Origin: Bos javanicus
Lineage: Eukaryota; Chordata; Mammalia; Artiodactyla; Bovidae
Length of the DNA: 64,000 nucleotides
Assembly (NCBI RefSeq): GCF_032452875.1
Contig: NC_083871.1
Coordinates: 905,692 to 969,691 of the forward strand
Direction: 5' to 3'
Shown: positions 21,999 to 33,369 of the stretch, in pieces
How positions within the stretch are numbered: the stretch's first letter is position 1
Layout: the number at the start of each line of letters is the position of its first letter
The notes under the pieces: model-generated
The model's input: the letters and a program-made list of their open reading frames with translations, nothing else
The model's database searches: none
What the model was told of the DNA's origin: nothing
Made by a program: the position numbers and the translations under genes

Positions 21999-23429
21999 AG
22001 CTAATTGTATCAGGAAGGAGCCATGTACAAACCCTAACTAGATTTGATCCATATGCAATACATGTCCCTTTGACAAAAAAGGAATTACAAATTGCCTTAC
22101 AGTATAACATGATCATTCAAATAGCATTAAGTGACTTTCAGAATGTTATCTCATTCCATTTGCTGAAAGGAAAATTATGGGACTTCCTACAATTTACTAA
22201 ATTTATAGTAACTAATATCATTGCCTCCCAGCCTATTTCAAATGCACCTACCTATTTCATTGATGGCAACAAGAAAGGCATAGCTGGGATTGTTGGCCCT
22301 GATATCAAAGAGAAATTACCCATTACCTATTCTTCAGTACAAAGAGTTGAATTGTATGCTTTATATGCTCTTTTGTCTCTTCAACCATCATACTTCTATG
22401 TCTATACTGATTCCAAATACCTTGCTTCCCTTTTCCCCGATTTTGTTACCGCCTTTTTATACAACCTAGATGAAGGATTATATATTCTCTTTTCAAAGAC
22501 TCAAGCCTTAATTCGATCACGTATGGAACCTTTCTTCATTACACATACACGTGCTCATTCAGGTTTACCTGGCCCCCTGGCAGCAGGGAATGATGCTGTT
22601 GATAAGTTCACAGCTCCTATCTTTACATCTGCTATGGATGAACACGCTAATCTTCATACCAATGCTAAAAGATTGCACTCTAAATACCATATTCCCCTCA
22701 CTGAAGTGAGACATACCACTAAATCCTGTGATGTCTGTGCTCCTCTGCACTTACGTATCACAGTTTCAGGAGTTAATCCTCGTGGGCAACAGCCTAACTC
22801 CCTTTGGCAATCTGACTTCACTCATTGCTCCTTGGGAAAGTTTTCTTTGCTTTTTGTCTCAGTGGATACATTTTCAGGTTTTATATGGGCAGTGCCTGTC
22901 TCTTCAGAATCCAGCAAACACGCCATTTCTGCACTTTTACTCACCTTCCCTGTTATGGGAATACCTTCGGTCTTAAAAACAGATAGTGGGCCTGCATTTA
23001 ACTCTCACTCATTTCGTTCATTTCTAATGGAATGGAATATAACACACATCACGGGGATACCCTACAATCCCCAGGGTCAAGCAATTATCGGAAGAACACA
23101 TCATACTCTTAAACTCATTTGTTAAAACAGAAAGGGGAATATGGAAGAGGAGATACACTTCTTATCCTATGAACCCTCAATTGTTATTATCTTTAACTAT
23201 TTATTCCTTAAATTTTTTAAATTTACTAAAAGATAGTTCTGATACTCGTGCAGACAGACATTTTGCAGAGGAAAACAGTAAGAAACCATTAGAAGCCAAC
23301 ACACCAATATGGTATAAGCAGTTTAATCAATGGTTGCCAGGAATCTTACGATTCCTAGGCAGAGGTTATGGTCTTGTCGTTGCAGATGGAGAAAAAATCT
23401 TGGTTCCACTTCACCATGTCCATTACTGA
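21999..23429 (+). pseudogene. pol: ERV-A pol part 2: RNase H and integrase
   Basis: After the SINE comes the RT connection (FDPYAIHVPLTKKELQIAL), then RNase H (TYFIDGNKKGIAGIVG with the first acidic residue, VELYALYALL, YVYTDSKYLA). Integrase follows: a zinc-binding region (HSKYHIPLTEVRHTTKSCDVC), and the catalytic core with the first Asp in WQSDFTH and the second in KTDSGPAF. NPQGQAIIGRTHHTLK has Gly where the catalytic Glu should be. A TAA closes this frame at 23123-23125. The C-terminal part (TPIWYKQFNQWLPGILRFLG, DGEKILVPLHHVHY) lies in another frame, 23169-23429, so there is a frameshift near 23130. Confidence 0.92.
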
Positions 23430-24072
23430 GAATGACCCCAAGACCAGACTCCCCCGACAGTGACGCAGCTGACGCGAAGGGTCTCATCAATGACCATAGA
23501 GAAGCCGAAGAGAAAACGTCAGTGTCTGAACTCCTACCATAGGACCTGAGGAATGGCACGTGTGGAAGATTCCTGCTGCATTGGAGCGCTTTGCCAATGT
23601 GTATGGGACTGCAAAAGCCTTAAAAACCTCAAAACTATACCTTTTTATATGATAGTACAGGTTATATCCAATCTTGTGTGCACCTCCCATACATGTTTAT
23701 TGTAGGAAACTTCGATATAGATCTTTCTGCTAAGATTGTTAACTGTACAGCATGTGCCTTGTATGCATGTTTAAAACATACTATTTCATATCATTATGTC
23801 AACATTGCAATAGTCAAGCAAAGATCTGATTTGTGGCTTCCTGTTAACCTAACAACCATGGACCGACTGTACTTCTCTCAGTTTTGCTCAAATATGGCTT
23901 AAGGAGGTCAAGGCGCATAATAGGATGGCTTATTGCTGGCATTCTTAGTCTAATATCTATTGTTACAGTAGGAACCCTATTTGGTATGGCACTACACAAT
24001 TCTATACAGATGTCTCTACTCAAGACTCCGTGCCTCCTACGACGGAGTCCAAATAACAGCTGCCATGCTTAA
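23430..24072 (+). pseudogene. env: ERV-A env remnant, mostly deleted
   Basis: Only about 640 bp separates the integrase end from the 3' LTR region, against roughly 1.8-2 kb for a complete betaretroviral env. A leader-like acidic start (TPRPDSPDSDAADAKGL, near 23431-23541) overlaps the end of pol. It is followed by a short surface-protein stretch (CVHLPYMFIVGNFDIDLSA, LWLPVNLTTM). RSRRIIGWLIAGILSLISIV at about 23905-23960 is the furin-type cleavage site and fusion-peptide-like start of the transmembrane subunit, after which the ectodomain, anchor and tail are missing. Frames are broken. Confidence 0.8.
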
Positions 24073-24093
24073 ACTAAAAACAAAAGAAGGATA

Positions 24094-24500
24094 TGTTGGG
24101 AGGCACAGTGCAAAATAGCCTTGAAGGAGGAGGTCTGTGGGAAAATGGCGAAGGGCAAGAAGTACCCAGGCACTGTGTACTGATTGCTGAAGAACATTTC
24201 CTGCCTTTGGCTATGCTCGGTGCCTAGATTTAACAACTAAACATTAAAGATGTTGCTTGAGAAAATAGGCCATGGATAAATACATGGGTCATTAAGAATG
24301 CTCTGTTCCTTGAAGTATCTTTTACTGATTATATCCTAGCCTTTTATGTGTTCTGCTGACTGTATGCTCGAAGCTCTTTGTTCCTTGCTCCTATTAAAAG
24401 GCTTGACTGCAGAAATAAACTTGTCAGTCCTTGCAGAGACTGTCCAAGTGTTGTTCTTTCAGGTTCGCCATTTCCAAGTCCTGGAGACATATCTCCAACA
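24094..24500 (+). mobile_element. ERV-A 3' LTR
   Basis: A complete 407-bp LTR from TGTTGGG to CCAACA, matching the split 5' LTR. It is preceded by a purine-rich tract (AAAAACAAAAGAAGG, about 24076-24090). AATAAA lies at 24414-24419. The 52-bp satellite resumes at 24501 with GGGGTCACC. Confidence 0.95.
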
Positions 24501-27500
24501 GGGGTCACCTTGAAGACTGTGGGCGTGTGACCTCATGTACAAGGACAGGATAGGGGTCATGTAGGATACTTTGGGATATGTGAACCCAGGTCCAATGATT
24601 GGGAGAAGACAGTGGACATGTGACCACAGGTAGTGTTTGGACAGTGATGCCACCATAGAGACAGTGGAAGTATGACCCAGGTGCAGGTTTGAGAGGGGAT
24701 CTCCAGATCCCTGGAGACTGTGGAACTGTGACCCCAGGTACAGAGTCTGGGAAAGTAGGGTCACCCTGGAGACTGGACATGTGATCTCAGGTGCAGGGTC
24801 TGGGAGGTGAGGTCTCTCAGGGACTGTGGATGTGTGACCCCATGTGCAGAGTCTGGGGCAGGGGCTCATCCGAGAGACTGTGGACATACTTCCCCAGGGA
24901 CCTGGTCTGGGAGGCGGGGTCACCCTGGAGACTGTGAACATGTTACCTCAGGTGCAGGGTCTGGAAGGGGTTTACCATGTAGACCGTGGACCTGAGAACC
25001 CAGGTGCCAGGTCTGTGAAGCTTGGTTACTGTGATCATGATACCACAGTACAGGGTCAGGGAGGTTGGGTCATCTTAAGAATGTGGGCATGTGACCCTAT
25101 GTACAAATCTGGGGAGGACTTTCCATGGTGGACTGTGGACATGTGACCCCAGATGCAGGTTGTGGCAGGGGGTGTCACAATGGAGACTGTGGACATATGA
25201 CCCCAGGTGCAGGGTCTGGGAGGGATGTCACCCTGGAGACTGTGGACTTGTGAATTCAAGTGCATAGTCTGGAGGGGGTTCACAAAGGAGACTGGATATG
25301 TGAACCCCATGCACTGTTTGGGAGTCCTCTCCCTGAAGACTGGATGTGTGACCCCAGGTTGAGGGTCTGGGAGGGCGTTTCACCATGGAGACTTTGGACA
25401 TGTAACCCCAGGTATATGGTCTGGGAGTGGTTCACCCTGGAGATTGTGGATGTGTGAGCCCCGGTGCAGGGTTTGGGAAGTAGGATCACTCTTGGGATTG
25501 CTGACAGGTTACTCCAGGTGCATGGTGTGGGAAAGAGTAGACCTTGTAGACCATGGACTTGCAATCCTAGGTGCAGTGTCAGGAAGGTGCTGTCACCCTG
25601 AAAACTGGTCATGTGACCCCAGATACAGGGTCTGGAGATGGGTTTATCCAGGTGACTGTTGATGTGTGACCTAAGGTAAAGTGTCTGGGATGGTTTGTCA
25701 CCCTGTAGACTCTGGACATGTTACCAACATGCAAGGTCTGGGAGGCAGGTCACCGTGGAGAATGTGGACGTGTAACCCTAGGTACAGAGTTCGGGAGGGG
25801 TAAACCCTGGGGATTGTGGACATGTGACTCCGGGTGTAGGCACTCAGAGGTGGGGTCACCTTGAGACTGTGGACATGTGATCCCAGGTACATCACCTGGG
25901 AGGAGGTCACCATGGAGACTGGATGACTCTAGGTATATGGCTTGGGAGATGGGGTTGCCCTGGCCTGTGGACGTGTGATCCCAGTGACTCAGTATGTGAG
26001 GTGGGGTCACACTGGAGACTGTGGATGTGTGAGCCCAGATACAGTGTTTGTGGAGCGTTATCACACTAGACACCATGGAAACATAACCCCAGGTCCAGGA
26101 TCTAGAGGGTGTCATACTGAATACTGTAAATATGTGACTCCAGGTGCAGGATCTGAGAAGTGGGGTCACCCTGGAGACTGTGAACATGGGACCCCAGGTA
26201 CTAGGTGTTGGAGGTGGGGTCACACAGTAGACTGTAGACATGTGACCTCAGGTACAGAGTCTGCAAGGTGGGGTCACCCCAGGGACTGTGGACGTGTGAC
26301 TAAAAGTAAACGATTTGGTGAGGCAGCTTTCCCTGGAGACTCTGACGTGTGATCCAAGGTGAATGGTCTGGGAGGGGGTCACCATGGAGACTGTAGACTT
26401 GTGACTCCAGGTATAGGGTCTAGGAGTTAGGGTTACCCTAAGACTGTGAACATGTGACCCTGGTCGAGGGTCTGGAGGTGGGCTTATCCTGGAAACTGGA
26501 GGTGTCCCCTCATGTTTATGGTCTGGGGGGTTACTCTGGATACTGCAGATATTTGACCCCAGGGACAGGATCTGAAAGGGGGGTCACCTTGAGACTATGC
26601 ACATATGGCCCCAGGTACAGGATCTGCAAAGGGGGGTTACATGAGACTATGCACATGTGACCCCAGGTACAGGACCTGGGAGAGGTGTCATCCAGGGGAC
26701 TGTAGAGATGTTACCCCAAGTGCAGGATCAGGAGCAGTCACCCTGGGAACTACTTAAGTGTGACCACAGGTACAGGGTTGGGAGATGGGATCACCCTTCA
26801 GACTGCAGACATGTGACCCTGGTCCAGAGTCTGAGAGGGTGTCACCCTGGAGTTTGTGGACATGTGACTCAGGTGCAAGGTCGGGAGGGTTTCACCGTGG
26901 AGACTGTGGACATGTGACTGAAGGTGCAGGACCTGGGAGGTGGGTCACCCTGGAAGTTTTGGACATGTGACCCCAGGTGCAGAGTGTGTGGAGGGGATCA
27001 CCTTGGAGACTGGAAGTTTGATCTCTGGTACAGGGTCTGGGAAGGGGGATTACCCAGGAGACTGTGGATGTACCCCAGGGTAGGTTCTGGGAGGGGTTCA
27101 CCAGGAAGACTGTGGACATGTGACCCCAGGTGTAGGGTCTGGGAGGCGGGTTTACTCTGGAAACTGGAAATGTAATGCCAGGTACATAGTCTGGGAGGTG
27201 GGTTCACCCTGGAGATTGTGGACCTTTAACCCCAGATGTAGGTTCTGGTGGGTGGAGTCACTCTGTGAAGTGTGTACATATGCAGGGACTTAAGAGTAGA
27301 TGTGTGACCCCAGGTATTGAGTGTTGAAGGTGGGGTCACACAGTAGTAGCTGGGGTCATGTGACCCCAGGAACAGAGTCTGTGAGGAGGAGTCATTGTGG
27401 ACATGTGACTAAAAGTGCCAAATTTGGTGAGGGGGCTCTCCCTGGAGACTCTGATATGTAATCCAAGGAGTCTGGAAGAGGGTTACCCTGAATACTGTGG

Positions 27501-28226
27501 ACTTGTGACTTCAGGTAGAGGGTCTGGAGGTGGGCTCATCCTGGAAACTGTGGAGGTGTGACCCCATATTTATGGTCTGGGAGGAGTAACACTGGATATT
27601 GCAGATATTTGACCCCAGGGACAGGGTCTGGGATGAGGGGTCACCATAGAGATAATGCACATGGGAACCCAGGTACAGGACCTGGGAGAGGTGTCATCCA
27701 GGGGACTGTAGAAATGTGACCCCAGGTGCAGGATCAGGAGCAGTCACATGGAGACTGTTTAAGTGTGAGACAGGTGCAGGGTCTGGAAGGTGGGGTCATC
27801 CTTCAGACTGTAGACATGTGACCCCAGTCCAGGGTCTGGGAGGATGTCACCCTGTAGCTTGTGGACGTGCGACCCAGGTGCAGGGTTGGGAAGGTTTCAT
27901 CGTGGAGACTGTGGACATGTGACCCCAGGTGTAGGGTCTGAGAGGCAGACTCTGCCTCTGGAAACTGGAAATGTAATTTCAGGTAAATGGTCTGGGAGGT
28001 GGGTTCACCAAGGAGACTGGACGAGTGACACCAGGGTCAGGTCTTGGAGGTGGGGTCACCCTGGAGACTGGACGTTTGAACCCAGGTGTCAGGTCTAAGA
28101 AGTGGGGTCACTCTGAGGAGTGTGGAAGTGTAACCCTAGGTGCAGAGACTTGAGAGGTTACTCACCATGGAGTCAGTGACATCTGACTCCCAGGTACATC
28201 ATCTGGGAGGTGAGGTCACCTGGAGA
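24501..28226. repeat. ~52-bp tandem repeat array, block B segment 5
   Basis: Uninterrupted 52-bp-type units. A local long repeat is visible: 26195-26920 and 27300-27940 share the same order of variant units (GACTAAAAGT, ATACTGCAGATATTTGACCC-type, CATCCAGGGGACTGTAG and GGATCAGGAGCAGTCAC), about 1.0-1.06 kb apart. No gene. Confidence 0.9.
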
Positions 28227-28987
28227 TGAGAGGGTAACAGGCAGGAAGGCCAGGGTTCTCCAAATGGAGGAAATAGCCTGCAAGTGTCAGACATTTTTAC
28301 CTCTCTTAAGCGGCAGGAGGAAACAAACTAGCAATATTTTTTCCTTCTCTATACAAATTTAAAGGGAGGTTTCTCTTAAAATACTGTGTGGCCATAATGA
28401 CACCTGGTTTCGCCTGAAGTTAGCTATTCTTGAGCCTAGAGATAACCAATGCCTTTTTCTTATGGAAATGTTTGTCTTAAGCTATGCTAATGTACTATGC
28501 CTTTACCCCAAACTCTGTCTCCAAGTCGGTTCCGCCTCTTGGCCCAGAACCTACTTGACAAACCAGTATGGATATTGTTCCCCTAATCTATGTAAATGAA
28601 ACTATTTGTATGGTGGTCTGCCCTTCTTCAAGATTCAAGTTAATCATTTTATGGCCCAGGATAAACCATTTAGGGCCAAGATTATCCCAAAATGCATCTT
28701 ACGGGTGAGGGGCCTGGTGCCATTCTAAATTTTAAGACATTCCTTTCTTTCATTAACAGACTGCTAGTGACTATATAACATCCAGCTAAAGACTAGCAGG
28801 GGGTACTCTTTCTGCCCCCTTCTGATGCCTATGTCAGAAGCTTTCTCTATCTCCTTTATACTTTAATAAAACTTTATTACACAAAAGCTCTGAGCGATCA
28901 AGCCTTGTCTCTGGCCCCGGATTGAATTCTTCTCCTCCAGGGGCCAAGAATCCTGGTATATTCGTGTGATTCAACAACAACCTTTCA
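28227..28987 (+). mobile_element. Solitary LTR, class I (gammaretroviral) family related to ERV-C
   Basis: A 761-bp LTR, TGAGAGGG...CCTTTCA, with the 4-bp duplication GAGA at 28223-28226 and 28988-28991. Its 3' half (GGGGGTACTCTTTCTGCCCC, CTTTATACTTTAATAAAACT, GATTGAATTCTTCTCCTCC) is the reverse complement of the matching region of the ERV-C LTRs; the U3 half differs. CTATATAAC near 28773 is a TATA-like box and AATAAA near 28865 the polyadenylation signal. No internal sequence: a recombined solo LTR. Confidence 0.88.
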
Positions 28988-31870
28988 GAGATGGTGTATA
29001 TGTTACCCTAGGTGCAGGGTCTGTGAGGTAGGTCACACTGGAGACTGTGGACATGTGACACCAGGTGCAGTATCTGGGTAGGGAATCACCCTGGATATTG
29101 TGGAAGTATGACAACAGGTACAGGGTCTGGGAGGGTTGTCACCCTAAAGACTGTGGATGTGTGACCCATGTATAGTGTCTTGGAAAGGGTATCACCCTGG
29201 AGACTGTGGAATGTGACCCTGAGTACAGCATATGACAGGAAGGTCACAGAAGAGACTGTGGACCTGTGAACCCAAAGACAGTGCTTGGGAGGGGTCACCT
29301 TGGGGACTGAAGACATGTGACCTCAGGTACAAGGTCTGAGAAGTTGTCACCCTGGAAACTGTAGACATGTCACATCAGGTGTAGGGTTTGTGAGGGGGAG
29401 GTTACTCTGAAGACTATGGACAGGTGATCCCAGCTGCTTAAACAGGTGTGGTGAGTCACCCTGAAGTCTGTGGACGTGTGACCACAGGTACAGGGTCTGG
29501 AGGTGTGTCACCCTGGAGACTGTGGACATATGACCAGAGCTAAAAGTTCCAATGAGGTGGGGTCACCCTAGAAACTGTGGTCATGTGACCCAAAGTAAAA
29601 ATTCTGGTGAGGTGGGGTCACCCTGGAGATTCTGTACGTGTGACTCCACATGTAGGTTCTGGGAGGGGAGGTTACCCTGGAAACTGGAAATGTGATCCCA
29701 AGTACAGGGTCTGGGAGGGGTGTCATCAAGGAGACTGTGACCCCAGGTGAAGGGTCTGGGAAGGATCTACCCTGGAGACTGTGGACGCAGGAAGCCAGGT
29801 GCAGGGTCTAGGAGGGGTGTCATCAAGAAGACTGTGCACATGTGACCCCAGGTTCAGGTACTTCTAAAAGTTCAACCTGGAGCCCGTGGATTTGTGACCC
29901 CAGGTGAAGGGTCTGGGAAGGATTTACCCCGAAGACTGTGGATGTGAGAAGCCAGGTGCAGGGTCTGGGAGGATGGTTATCCTGAATACTGTGATTGTGA
30001 TATCACAGTACAAGGTCAGGGAGGTTGGGTCACTCTAGAGAATGTGGACGTGTGACCCCCATGTACACAATCTGGGGAGTATTGTCACCCTGGAGACCGT
30101 GGTTAGGTGACCACAGGTGCAGGGTCTGGTAGGTGGGTGTCACAATGGAGACTGTGGACATATAACCCCAGGAACAAGGTATGGGAGGGTTGTCATCCTG
30201 GAGAGTGTGCATGTTTGACCCCAGGTGCTAGGTGTATGGAGACAGGTCACCTTGGAGACTGTCGACATGTGACCCCAGGTGCAGGTTCTGGGGAGGGAGA
30301 TCACCTGGGAGATTGTTAGACATATGGCCCCAGGCACATGGTCTGGGATGTGGGGTCATCCTGGAGATAATGGACATGTGACCCCAGGTGTAGGGTCTGA
30401 GAGGCGAAGTTCCCTGTAGACTGTGGTTGTAAGACACCAATACAGGGACAGCGAGCTTGGGTCACCCTGGAGAATGTGGATGTGACACCATGTACAAAAT
30501 ATGGGGAGTATTGTCACCCTGGAGACTGTGGACATGTAACCCCAGGTACAGAGTCTGGGATAGAGGCCATTCTGGAGACTCTGGACATGTGACACCAGGT
30601 TCAGGATCTGGGAAGGGCTGTCACATAGGACATTGTGGAAGTGTGACCCCCATGTACAGGGTCTGGGAAGGTGTCACTTGGGAGGCTGAAAATATTTCTT
30701 CCCAGGTACAGGATCTGGGAGGGGGGGTCACCCTAAAGACTGTGGACATGTGTCCCAGGTACAGAGTCTGGGAGGTGGGTTCACACCGGACACTGTGGAC
30801 ATGTGACCCCAAGTGCAGGTTCTGTGAGGTGGTGTCCCCAGAGACTGTACATGTGACCCTAGGTACAGGGTCTGGGAGGTATAGTCCCCTTGAGGACTGT
30901 GGATGTGTGATTCAAAGTGCAGTTTGGGGAGGCGTTTCTCCCTGCAGACTGTGGATGTGTGATCCTAGGTGCATGGTATGGGAAGGGGTCACCATAGAGA
31001 CTAGACCTGTGAATCCAGATATAGTGTGTAGGACTTGGGGTTACACTGCCGATTGTGGACATGTGACCCCAGGTGCAGAGTCTGGGATGTGGGGTCACTC
31101 TGGAGATTGTGCAGCTGTGACCCTAGGTACAGGATCTAGGGAGAAGTGTCACCCTAGAGATTTTGGAAATGTGACCCCAAGTGCAGGGTTGTGTGGGAGT
31201 CAACCTGGAGACAGTGGTCATATGATCCCGGGTGCATGGTCTATGAGGGAGTCACCATGGAGACTATGGATGTACGACTCCAGGTTTAGGCTCTGGGAGG
31301 TGGGGTAACCCTGTAATGTGGATATGTGATCCTAGTTGCTCGGTCTGGGTGGCAGGGTCACCCTGGAGACTGTGGACATGTGACCCCATGCACAGTGTCT
31401 GCAGAGGGATGTCACCCTAGGCACTATGGAAATGTGACCCCAGGTCCAGGGTCGAAAGTAGGTCACCCTGGATACTGTGGACATGTGACCCCAGGCACAG
31501 GGTCTAGGAGGTGCCATCACCCTGGAGAGGGTCTATGAGGTGGGGTCTCCCTGGAGACTGAGTCCACGTGTCTCCCATTACAGGTTCTGGGAGGTGGGTT
31601 CATTTTGGAGACTGTGGACATGTGACCCAAAGTGCAGAAGAGGCTGACCCAGGAGACTGTGGACTTGTAACAACATGTATATGGTCTGGAAGTGGGTAAC
31701 CCAGGAGACTATGTACATGTGACTCCAGGTGCAGGGTCTGGGAGGTGGGGTCACCCTGGCGACTGTGGACATGTGGCCCCAGTTACTGGGTCTTGGAGGT
31801 GAGGTCATCCTGGGAACTGTGGACATGTGACTAAAAGTGTGGGGTTTGGGAATAGGGGTCTCCCTGGATA
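28988..31870. repeat. ~52-bp tandem repeat array, block B segment 6
   Basis: 52-bp-type units. The region 30457-31308 happens to be free of stops in one frame (283 codons). The translation changes reading phase relative to the repeat from unit to unit and has no domain signature, so it is not called a gene. Unit 29535-29600 repeats the AAAAGTTC variant of 10385 and 12885. Confidence 0.9.
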
Positions 31871-32067
31871 AGTGAAAGTGAAAGTGAAGTTGTGTCCAAC
31901 TCTTTGCGACTCCATGGACTGTAGCCCACCAGGCTCCTCAGTCCATGGAATTCTCCAGGCAAGAGTACTGGAGTGGGTTGCCATTTCCTTCTCCAGAAGA
32001 TCTTCCCAAGCCAGGGATCGAACCCAGTCTCCCACATTGCAGGTAGATGCTTTACCGTCTGAGCCAC
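31871..32067 (-). mobile_element. Bov-tA/CHR-type tRNA-derived SINE, minus strand
   Basis: Reverse complement gives the tRNA-like head: GTGGCTCAGACGGTAAAGC (A box) and GGTTCGATCCC (B box). The AAATGGCAACCCACTCCAGT body and the CACTTTCACTTTCACTT end follow. The A and B boxes are the internal RNA polymerase III promoter. Target duplication not resolved. Confidence 0.9.
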
Positions 32068-32895
32068 ATTAAATCCCAGGTAAATGGTCTGGGAAGGGGT
32101 CACCATGGAGACCGTGGACATGTGATGCCAGGTATATGGTCTGGGAGGTGGAGTTACCCTAGACTTTGGGACGTGTGATCCTAGTTGCTCGGTCTGGGGG
32201 TCTGGATCACCTTGGAGACTGAGGATGTGTGACCCCCAGGTATAGTATCTGTGGAGGGGTGTCACCCTGGACACTGGAAATGTGTCCCCAGGTCCAGGGT
32301 CAAGAGGAGTCACCCTGGATACTGTGGACATATGACCCCAAGTGCAGGGTCTAGAAAGTGGGGTCACCCTGGTGTCTTTGGACATGCAACCCTAGATGAA
32401 GGGTCTGTGAGGTGGGATATCCCTGGAGACTGTGTATGCTTGTCCCCCACTACAGATTCTGGGATGTGGGGTCATCCTGGGGACTGTGCACAAGAGACAC
32501 AAAGTGCAGTGTCTGGGGAAGAGACTGACCCTGAAAAGTGTGGACGTGTGTCCCAGTGTATATGGTCTGGGATGGAGTCACCATGGAGATTGTGGACATG
32601 TGACCTCAAGTGCAAGGTTTGAAAAGTGGGGTCACTCTTGGGATTATTGACAGGTTACCCCAGGTGCATGGTCTGGGATAGAGTCACCTTGGAGACTGTG
32701 AACATGTGACCCTAGGTGCAGAGTGTGGGAGGTGCTGTCACCTCACACACTGTGGTCGTGTGACTCAAGGTACAGTGCCTGGAGGTGGGCTCATCCAGGA
32801 GGGACATGTGACCCCAGGTAAAGTGTCTGGGGTGGTTTGTCACCCTGTAGACTCTGGTCCTCTTATCAATGTGCAGGATATGGGAGGGGGTCACC
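32068..32895. repeat. ~52-bp tandem repeat array, block B segment 7
   Basis: 52-bp-type units. 32238-32390 matches 31380-31530 and 33805-33935 (variant with CAGGTCCAGGGTC followed by a short unit). No gene. Confidence 0.88.
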
Positions 32896-33369
32896 TGTAG
32901 GAGACAAGCCTACTTAAAGTCCTGGCAAAAGAGTTAATCAATCTTGCTGAGAGGACATGACTCAGCATGTCACTCCTGAAGGAATCCAAGAAGGAACAAA
33001 AAATATCTTGAAAGCAGGCTGTATGCTGGGGTTGGAAAGCCATCAACAGACTGTTCCTCTTTTTGTCACCTGGGAGGCACATAAAGATTAATTAGGTCTT
33101 TGTCCTTGAGGCAGAAAAACAGGGATACAAAAATACTAAATATTAACTGCACAAGATTATCATTGAAGGCCATCCGGCCTGCTATGCTCCTGTAAGCACG
33201 TACAAGCTAGTCTCAAAAAGTATAATAAAGCAAACAGAAGATCAATTTGGGCACCTTCACCTCATGGTGGTGTTGGTCCCCTGATCCCCACTGTAACTTT
33301 TTTGAATGTTTCTCATTCTTTTGCCATGCCATGCTTTTAGGAACCTGTGCTGTTGAGCTGGACTCGAGA
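32896..33369 (+). mobile_element. Probable solitary LTR of an unassigned ERV family
   Basis: A 474-bp non-satellite insert beginning TGTAGGAGACAAGCC. It is flanked on both sides by GTCACC (32890-32895 and 33370-33375), a 6-bp direct repeat as made by class II retroviral integrases. AATAAA occurs at about 33223. The right end reads GA rather than CA, which I take as mutation. It resembles none of the other LTRs in the window. A non-LTR origin cannot be excluded. Confidence 0.6.

Larger units (their letters stand above)
15216..24500 (+). mobile_element. ERV-A: betaretrovirus-like endogenous provirus with nested L1 and SINE
   Basis: Two LTRs (5': 15216-15433 plus 18094-18282; 3': 24094-24500) enclose gag, pro with dUTPase, pol and a deleted env on the plus strand. 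The dUTPase in the pro frame, two zinc knuckles in NC and the GGGAAAC gag-pro site are betaretroviral traits. L1 is nested in the 5' LTR and a SINE in pol. Flanks are both 52-bp satellite and read as one unit when joined, but no 6-bp target duplication is visible (TTTGGA versus GGGGTC). The provirus is defective: stops in gag and pol, frameshifts, a mutated integrase and most of env missing. Confidence 0.93.

Noticed and set aside
21833..23125. A 430-codon frame as a novel protein fused to RNase H/integrase
   Set aside because: Its first ~50 codons are the reverse complement of a Bov-tA SINE that happens to be open; the rest is the ERV-A pol remnant.
15210..24506. A 6-bp target duplication around ERV-A
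   Set aside because: The flanks TTTGGA and GGGGTC do not match; the satellite resumes in register but no duplication can be claimed.
30457..31308. A 283-codon open frame in the 52-bp array
   Set aside because: The unit is ~52 bp, not a multiple of three. The peptide cycles through three phase-shifted readings of the same repeat, has no domain, no start context and no neighbour support. It is a by-product of a stop-poor repeat.
31990..32067. tRNA gene
   Set aside because: The A and B boxes belong to the tRNA-derived head of a SINE; no cloverleaf with a proper acceptor stem and anticodon arm can be drawn.
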